Shown here one piece after another: positions 5,970 through 10,185 of a DNA stretch of 10,185 bases. The notes below the pieces were generated by a model, which had not been told where the DNA came from, searched no databases, and saw only the letters and a program-made list of their open reading frames with translations. Source of the stretch: JAAYZK01 sp964535025. Its GTDB lineage: Bacteria > Planctomycetota > Phycisphaerae > SM23-33 > FEN-1343. The position numbers were made by a program, and so were the translations under genes. The DNA lies in contig CAZHRW010000019.1 of the NCBI GenBank assembly GCA_964535025.1, forward strand, positions 1-10,185. The letters run 5' to 3'. Position 1 is the stretch's first letter; every line of letters starts with the position of its first letter.

Positions 5970-7958
5970 GTGAGTGCGCTGCCCGGCACAACCTGGCGGA
6001 TGCTCGCCCAGCGGACCACGACCGGCGAGCTTCCCAAGGGGGCCGACGCGGCGTGGGACGCCGCCGTGGGCTACCTGGGGCGATTCAAGCCCCGATGCAA
6101 GCTGTTCCTCCGTCGCGCCGAAGAGGTCCTGGCGATGGAGAAGCGCTTCATCGACCTCACCGACGACGCCCTCCGCGAGAAAGCCCAGGACCTGCGGGGG
6201 GTTTTCCTCCGCGGACGCGAGACGCCCGACGTGCTCAAGGAGGCCTTCGCCCTCGTTCGCGAGGTGGCGTTCCGCCAGGTGGGCATGCGTCCGTTCCTGG
6301 TGCAGGTGGCCGGGGCGATGGCGATGGAGGCCGGCTGCATCACCGAGATGGCGACCGGCGAGGGCAAGACCCTCACCGCCACGATGCCGGCCGTCCTGGG
6401 CGGCTGGCGGGGGCGGGGCTGCCACGTCATCACCGTCAACGACTATCTCGCCCGGCGCGACGCCGAGTGGATGGGCAAGGTCTACGCCTTCTGCGGCCTG
6501 AAGACCGCCTACATCGACGGGCCGATGGAACCGCCCGCCCGCAAGGAGGCCTACCAGGCCGACATCACCTACTGCACGAACAAGGAAGTGACCGCCGACT
6601 ACCTCCGCGACCGCCTGGCCCTGGGGCGCCTGCGGGGGCTGCCGTCGGCGCTGCTGGCGAAGATCATCGACGGCAGCGGCAGCGGCACCGACCGCGTCGT
6701 GCAGCGCGGGCTGGCCTACGCGATCGTCGACGAGGCCGATTCGGTGCTCATCGACGAGGCGGTCACGCCGCTGATCATCTCCGGCCAGGCGCCCAACCCC
6801 GAGCAGGTCGAGGCCTTCAAGCAGGCCGCCGAGATCGCCGCACGGCTCGCACCGGGCAAGCACTACAAGACCAACGAACGCTACCGCGAGGCCGACCTGA
6901 CCTCCGCCGGCAAGCGGGTGCTCACCGAGTGGGCCGCGGGGCTCGGCGGCATATGGGCCGGCACCCGCCGGCGGGAGGAACTGGTCGTCCAGGCCCTGAC
7001 GGCCAAGACGTTCTACGAGCTCGGCAAGCAGTACGTGATCCAGGAAGACAAGGTCGTCATCGTCGACGAGTTCACCGGCCGTCTGATGCCCGACCGCGAG
7101 TGGCGCGACGGGCTGCACCAGGCGGTCTCGGCCAAGGAGCAGGTCGAGGTCGAATCGCCCAAGGACACGTACGCCCGCGTGAGTTTCCAGCGTTATTTCC
7201 GCCTGTACCGCAAGCTGGCGGGCATGACGGGCACGGCCCTGGAAGGCGCCGCGGAGTTCTGGCAGATCTACCACCGGCCGACCGTTCGCATCCCCACCAA
7301 CCGGCCGTGCATCCGCGTCCAGGCGCACGACCGCGTCTACGCGACCGCCGACGCGAAGTGGCGGGCGATCGTCCACGAGATCGACCGCCTCCACGCCCGG
7401 CGGGTCCCCGTGCTGGTGGGCACCCGCAGCGTCGGCGCCAGCCAGCGGCTCAGCCGGCTGCTGGAGGTCAAGGGCCTCGAGCACATGGTCCTCAACGCCA
7501 TCAACGAGGCCGAGGAGGCCGAAATCGTGGCCCAGGCGGGCGAGCCGGGCCACATCACCGTGGCGACGAACATGGCCGGCCGGGGCACCGACATCAAGCT
7601 CGGCGACGGCGTGGCCGACCTGGGCGGGCTGCACGTGATCGCCACCGAGCGCCACGAGGCCGGGCGCATCGACCGCCAACTCTTCGGCCGTGCCGGCCGC
7701 CAGGGCGACCCCGGCCATGCCCAGGCGATCGTGAGCCTCGAGGACGAACTGGTCATCCGCCACGCCCCGTCGCTGTCGGCCTCGCTGCGAAAACGCTACG
7801 GGCGGACCGAGCGCGACATCTCCGGCCGCCTGACGCGGCGGGTGTTCAACATCGCCCAACGCCGCGCCGAACGGCTCGCCCTGCGACAGCGCAAGGGCGT
7901 GCTCCGCACCGACGACTGGCTCGACGAGTACCTCGGCTTCGCCGGCAGCGAGAAGTAA
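5970..7958 (+). CDS. SecA-like translocase ATPase lacking the wing and two-helix-finger regions
   Basis: This 662-residue protein matches the motor part of SecA, the ATPase that pushes unfolded proteins through SecYEG. Counting from GTG 5970: GMRPFLVQ at 105-112 (the Q-motif region), Walker A ATGEGKT at 128-134 with K133, VNDYLARRDAEW at 156-167, VDEADSVLIDEAVTPLIISG at 253-272 (Walker B), VVIVDEFTGRLMP at 362-374, MTGTA at 419-423, VATNMAGRGTDIKLG at 531-545 and the arginine-finger region RQLFGRAGRQGDPG at 569-582. The preprotein-binding insert between 273 and 360 is kept. The protein ends soon after AQRRAERL...RTDDWLDEYL, which corresponds to the first scaffold helix of E. coli SecA (901 residues). 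The helical wing, two-helix finger and zinc-binding tail are absent. The start is preceded by GGAGG at 5952-5956, 13 bases away, and comes one base after the M50 stop, so the genes are probably coupled. ATG 6000 is an alternative start. It is probably a specialised paralogue, not the housekeeping SecA. Confidence 0.9.
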   Translation: MSALPGTTWRMLAQRTTTGELPKGADAAWDAAVGYLGRFKPRCKLFLRRAEEVLAMEKRFIDLTDDALREKAQDLRGVFLRGRETPDVLKEAFALVREVAFRQVGMRPFLVQVAGAMAMEAGCITEMATGEGKTLTATMPAVLGGWRGRGCHVITVNDYLARRDAEWMGKVYAFCGLKTAYIDGPMEPPARKEAYQADITYCTNKEVTADYLRDRLALGRLRGLPSALLAKIIDGSGSGTDRVVQRGLAYAIVDEADSVLIDEAVTPLIISGQAPNPEQVEAFKQAAEIAARLAPGKHYKTNERYREADLTSAGKRVLTEWAAGLGGIWAGTRRREELVVQALTAKTFYELGKQYVIQEDKVVIVDEFTGRLMPDREWRDGLHQAVSAKEQVEVESPKDTYARVSFQRYFRLYRKLAGMTGTALEGAAEFWQIYHRPTVRIPTNRPCIRVQAHDRVYATADAKWRAIVHEIDRLHARRVPVLVGTRSVGASQRLSRLLEVKGLEHMVLNAINEAEEAEIVAQAGEPGHITVATNMAGRGTDIKLGDGVADLGGLHVIATERHEAGRIDRQLFGRAGRQGDPGHAQAIVSLEDELVIRHAPSLSASLRKRYGRTERDISGRLTRRVFNIAQRRAERLALRQRKGVLRTDDWLDEYLGFAGSEK

Positions 7959-7966
7959 CGACGGGC

Positions 7967-8145
7967 AAATTCGAAACGCGAAACACCAAATACGAAACAA
8001 ACTTCAAACGGACAAGCAGACAAACGGAAAGACGACCGGGCCCCGTCGTCGGGTGCTTTTCGGTTTGGTCGTTTTGCCTGTCCGTTTCATCTTTTTAGCC
8101 GTTTCGGGCTTGTTTCGGATTTCGTGCTTCGGATTTCGCATTTTT
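7967..8145. repeat. Long imperfect palindrome between convergent genes; probable two-way terminator
   Basis: The left arm (7967-8030) and the right arm (8051-8145) are imperfect reverse complements. Read in the same direction, both run through CGAAAC/CGAAAT words, a CACNAAATNCGAAACAA block, AAACGGACA(A/G)GCA and a second A-rich part. The right arm has about 15 extra bases near AAACGG (around 8086-8105). The apex is a perfect 6-pair stem, GACGAC at 8031-8036 and GTCGTC at 8045-8050, with CGGGCCCC between. T runs at 8091-8095 and 8141-8145 lie on the SecA side, and A-rich tracts in the left arm serve the - strand gene. It starts 9 bases after the SecA stop and ends 13 bases before the stop of the PP2C gene, so it likely terminates both. 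It is AT-richer than its surroundings. The word pattern resembles dispersed intergenic repeats recalled from planctomycete genomes; that link is from memory. Confidence 0.7.
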
Positions 8146-8158
8146 CCACGGCAGTGCC

Positions 8159-9961
8159 CTAGCCCTCGTGGCGTGCCAGCTCGGCGCGCATCCCCTGGAT
8201 CAGCCGGATGAACTCCTCGCGATTGTGTTCGGACAGCGACGCCAGGGCCTCGTGGGCGTAGAGGATCCGCCTGCGGCTCTGCTGCTCGCCGCCGGTCGTC
8301 TCCACCGGCCCCATGGCGCTGGGCAGGGGGACCACCTGGTGGGCCTGGTGGGCCAGGACGCGCTCCATGCCCAGTTCCTCGAAGGTCTTCCGCACATCCG
8401 GCAGGGCGCCCTGGATGGTGAGCCCCACGTTCGCCCGGTCGGCGGCGTCGACGAGTTCCTGGATCGTCCCCAGGAACGTGCTGTCGAGGTACTCACACAG
8501 CGACAGGTCCACCGTCACGGCGTGGCCGGCGGCGATCTCGGCCATGCACGCGTCGTGGAAGCCGGTCGAGTAGATCCACGTGCCCCGCCCCTCGATGCTG
8601 AAGGCGGTGCCGCTGTCGCCGGCGCCCATCAACACGTGCGAGACGCTCACCGTCTCGACGGGCTGGACGGGCGGCTCGATCTCCGGCGCGCCGTTGTCGA
8701 GCGTGGAGCCGATCGACCGGGTCGTCAACAGCACCAGCGTGATGTCGTCGTTCTGCGGGGCGTGGCTTCGCTGGTCGGCCGCCGCGTCGTACAGGGCGTG
8801 CAGCAGCGACTGGCTGGAGAGCTTCGCGTCGGCGAGGATCGCCGCGAACGGCCCGGTGGCCAACCCGTCGTGCACGATGCGCCCGTCGTAGAGGCCGTCG
8901 GTGTACATCAGCAGGCGGTCGCCGTGGCCGAACTGGATGCGGACCTGCGCAAACTCCGCCTCCGGGTTGAGCCCGAGGGCCGGACCGGTGTGGTGGATGT
9001 GCTCGATGGCCCCGTCGGCCCGCTGCAGCAGCAGCGGCGGGTGGCCCGCCGAGGCGAGGGTGGCCTCGCGGCGGGCGGTATCCAGCAGGCAGTACGCGGC
9101 CGTGACGAACAGCCCCGGACGGCTGCACTCGTTGATCAGGTGGCGGTTGACCTGCCGCAGCGCGTCGGTCGGCGAGGTCGGCTCCGCCGGCTGGCCGGTC
9201 ATCAGCGGGATGCGGTGTTTGAACAGCACCGCCAGCATCGCCGCGCTGACCCCGTGGCCGGCGGCGTCGGCGATGTAGATCACCAGGTGCCTGTCGTCGA
9301 GGCGGACCACGTCGTAGAGGTCCCCGCCGACGTTGTGCGACGGGCGGTAGATCGTGTCGACGGCGAAGCCGTCCAGCTCCGGCACCGCGTAGGGCAGCAG
9401 GGCCCGCTGGATCAGCTCGGCGCGGTGGAGGTCCTGGCCGATCGTGTCGGCCTGCTGGACGAGCAGCTGGCAGGCCTCCTTCAGTTGGACCACCTGGCTG
9501 TTGAGCCGTTCGTTCCGTTCGGCGAGGGCCTCGTTGAGCCGCCGGCGCTCCCGGGTGAGCCGTCGCTGCTCGACGGCGTTGCGCACGGACACCAGCAGCG
9601 CATCCATGACCGACAGCGGCTTGGTGAGGAAATCGAACGCGCCGAGGTGGACGGCCTGGGTCGCGTCGTCGAAGGTGCCCCGGCCGGACAGGATGATCCA
9701 GCTGGCGTCGATGTTCTCCCGCTGGGCCCACTGCATCAGCTCCAGCCCGCCCATCCGGGGCATCTTCAGGTCGGTGATGACCAGGTCAAGCGGGGTGGCC
9801 CGCAAGATCGCCTGCGCCTCGACGCCGTCGCCGGCTTCCAGGACCTCGTAGGTCGCCACCGTGCGCAGCGTGCGGGTCAGCAGCGAGCGGATCGCCGCTT
9901 CGTCGTCGACGACCAGGATTCTGATGCGGGGTGCCTCGTCGTGAGGTTGTTGGTCATTCAT
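8159..9961 (-). CDS. Response regulator with SpoIIE-type PP2C phosphatase and C-terminal STAS domain
   Basis: This 600-residue cytoplasmic protein joins three signalling modules. A receiver domain spans about 13-130 with acidic D19/D20, phospho-acceptor D64 (VITDLKMPRMGG), S92 and K114 (FLTKPL). A charged helix at 124-178 links it to a SpoIIE/RsbU-type PP2C phosphatase at about 180-413, with the metal-binding signatures GGDLYD (212-217), ADAAGHG (231-237), YTDGLYD (353-359) and NDD (404-406). Residues about 450-540 look like a STAS domain, the anti-anti-sigma type, with the usual DLSLCEYLDSTFLG segment (485-498) in which S494 is the likely phosphorylation site. The tail after 545 is helical and not recognised. 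In known systems a PP2C of this kind dephosphorylates a STAS protein to free a sigma factor or another target; here both are in one chain and the receiver probably gates the phosphatase. No partner HATPase-type kinase is in the window. ATG 9961 has only a weak ribosome site. It is convergent with the SecA-like gene. Confidence 0.9.
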   Translation of the reverse strand: MNDQQPHDEAPRIRILVVDDEAAIRSLLTRTLRTVATYEVLEAGDGVEAQAILRATPLDLVITDLKMPRMGGLELMQWAQRENIDASWIILSGRGTFDDATQAVHLGAFDFLTKPLSVMDALLVSVRNAVEQRRLTRERRRLNEALAERNERLNSQVVQLKEACQLLVQQADTIGQDLHRAELIQRALLPYAVPELDGFAVDTIYRPSHNVGGDLYDVVRLDDRHLVIYIADAAGHGVSAAMLAVLFKHRIPLMTGQPAEPTSPTDALRQVNRHLINECSRPGLFVTAAYCLLDTARREATLASAGHPPLLLQRADGAIEHIHHTGPALGLNPEAEFAQVRIQFGHGDRLLMYTDGLYDGRIVHDGLATGPFAAILADAKLSSQSLLHALYDAAADQRSHAPQNDDITLVLLTTRSIGSTLDNGAPEIEPPVQPVETVSVSHVLMGAGDSGTAFSIEGRGTWIYSTGFHDACMAEIAAGHAVTVDLSLCEYLDSTFLGTIQELVDAADRANVGLTIQGALPDVRKTFEELGMERVLAHQAHQVVPLPSAMGPVETTGGEQQSRRRILYAHEALASLSEHNREEFIRLIQGMRAELARHEG

Positions 9962-9982
9962 GTATGCATTCCATCAGGACGG

Positions 9983-10006
9983 CCGTCTCCAGACGGACCT
10001 GGAGAC
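9983..10006 (-). promoter_or_regulatory. Inverted repeat with two competing stems ahead of the PP2C gene
   Basis: GTCTCCAG at 9985-9992 and CTGGAGAC at 9999-10006 are perfect reverse complements, 8 pairs with a 6-base loop. CCGTC at 9983-9987 and GACGG at 9992-9996 can form a different 5-pair stem with a 4-base loop. The two share bases and exclude each other. The element lies 22-45 bases upstream of the PP2C start codon. It may be a protein-binding operator or a leader hairpin. No clear promoter box was found around it. Confidence 0.35.
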
Positions 10007-10106
10007 ACCAATAGCCTGCCCAGTATCATCGTAGGCGCGTACCCCCCCGGAGGCCAAATCGACATAGAGAAACAGGATTCAAGTCGCTTATTGCCGCCAG
10101 GCTGGG

Positions 10107-10185
10107 TGCCCTCTGTAGCCTCCGTGGCTGGCTGTGTTCGTTGCCGTTCTTGCCGTTCTATCTTTGTGTCCTTTGTGGCTATCTC
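10107..10185. repeat. Dispersed-repeat-like intergenic tract at the window end
   Basis: On the - strand this tract reads GCCACAAAGGACACAAAGA near 10164-10182 and GCCACGGAGGCTACAGAGG near 10110-10128, two related copies of a CCACARAGGNNACARAG-type word. Between them are two tandem 9-base copies of TTGCCGTTC at 10141-10158 on the + strand. Similar CCACAGAGGACACAGAG words are recalled as frequent intergenic repeats in many bacterial genomes. It continues past the window edge, so its true length is unknown. No gene is seen in 9962-10185 apart from this. Confidence 0.45.

Noticed and set aside
559..7958. RiPP bacteriocin export cluster
   Set aside because: The PqqD-like and M50 domains suggest it, but there is no ABC transporter, radical SAM or cyclodehydratase gene and no visible precursor peptide.
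3989..8000. Other long - strand open frames (3989-6037 and 5841-8000) and the + strand frame 6053-8098
   Set aside because: They overlap the M50 and SecA-like genes, have biased low-complexity composition and show no recognisable domain.
7967..8145. CRISPR array
   Set aside because: The repeated words are short, irregular and arranged as inverted arms around one apex, not as equal repeats with unique spacers.
8313..9851. Short + strand frames opposite the PP2C gene
   Set aside because: They are antisense to an intact REC-PP2C-STAS gene, lack ribosome sites and are Ser/Arg/Ala-rich shadows.

Overview
The window is GC-rich DNA of bacterial type. The coding strand is dense in GCC, CTG and GAG codons, and long antisense shadow frames are everywhere. 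The gene content (M50 peptidase with HlyD-type domains, GAF-HlyD fusion, short SecA homologue, DUF3467, REC-PP2C-STAS protein) and the AT-richer intergenic repeat built of TTCGAAA/CGAAAC-like words suggest a member of the Planctomycetota, perhaps the Phycisphaerae. This taxonomic call is inference and was not tested.

Layout. Bases 1-128 hold the last codons of an unidentified gene on the + strand, followed by a weak terminator-like hairpin and a 430-base leader without a convincing gene. From 559 to 7958 five + strand genes form a tight operon: a secreted HlyD/RND-type periplasmic adaptor (559-1446), a 127-residue DUF3467 protein (1455-1838), a GAF-GAF-transmembrane-HlyD adaptor (1871-3763), a PqqD-like/M50 metalloprotease/HlyD fusion (3767-5968) and a SecA-like ATPase that ends just after the start of the helical scaffold (5970-7958). 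Gaps between these genes are 8, 32, 3 and 1 bases. A long imperfect palindrome (7967-8145) separates the operon from a convergent - strand gene (8159-9961) for a REC-PP2C-STAS regulator. The last 224 bases are its upstream region, with a small inverted repeat near the start codon and a dispersed-repeat-like tract at the window end.

How the genes may work together. Three of the five operon proteins carry biotinyl/lipoyl-type adaptor domains, one carries an intramembrane zinc protease site, and one is an ATPase with intact SecA helicase motifs but without the wing and two-helix-finger regions. No ABC transporter, RND pump, outer-membrane factor or obvious substrate gene is visible. The simplest reading is an envelope-spanning export or processing machine in which a truncated SecA paralogue supplies or gates energy, the M50 protein handles a substrate or membrane-anchored peptide, and the GAF protein links a cytoplasmic signal to the adaptor assembly. 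This is inference from domains and gene order. The system is the main item of interest in the window.
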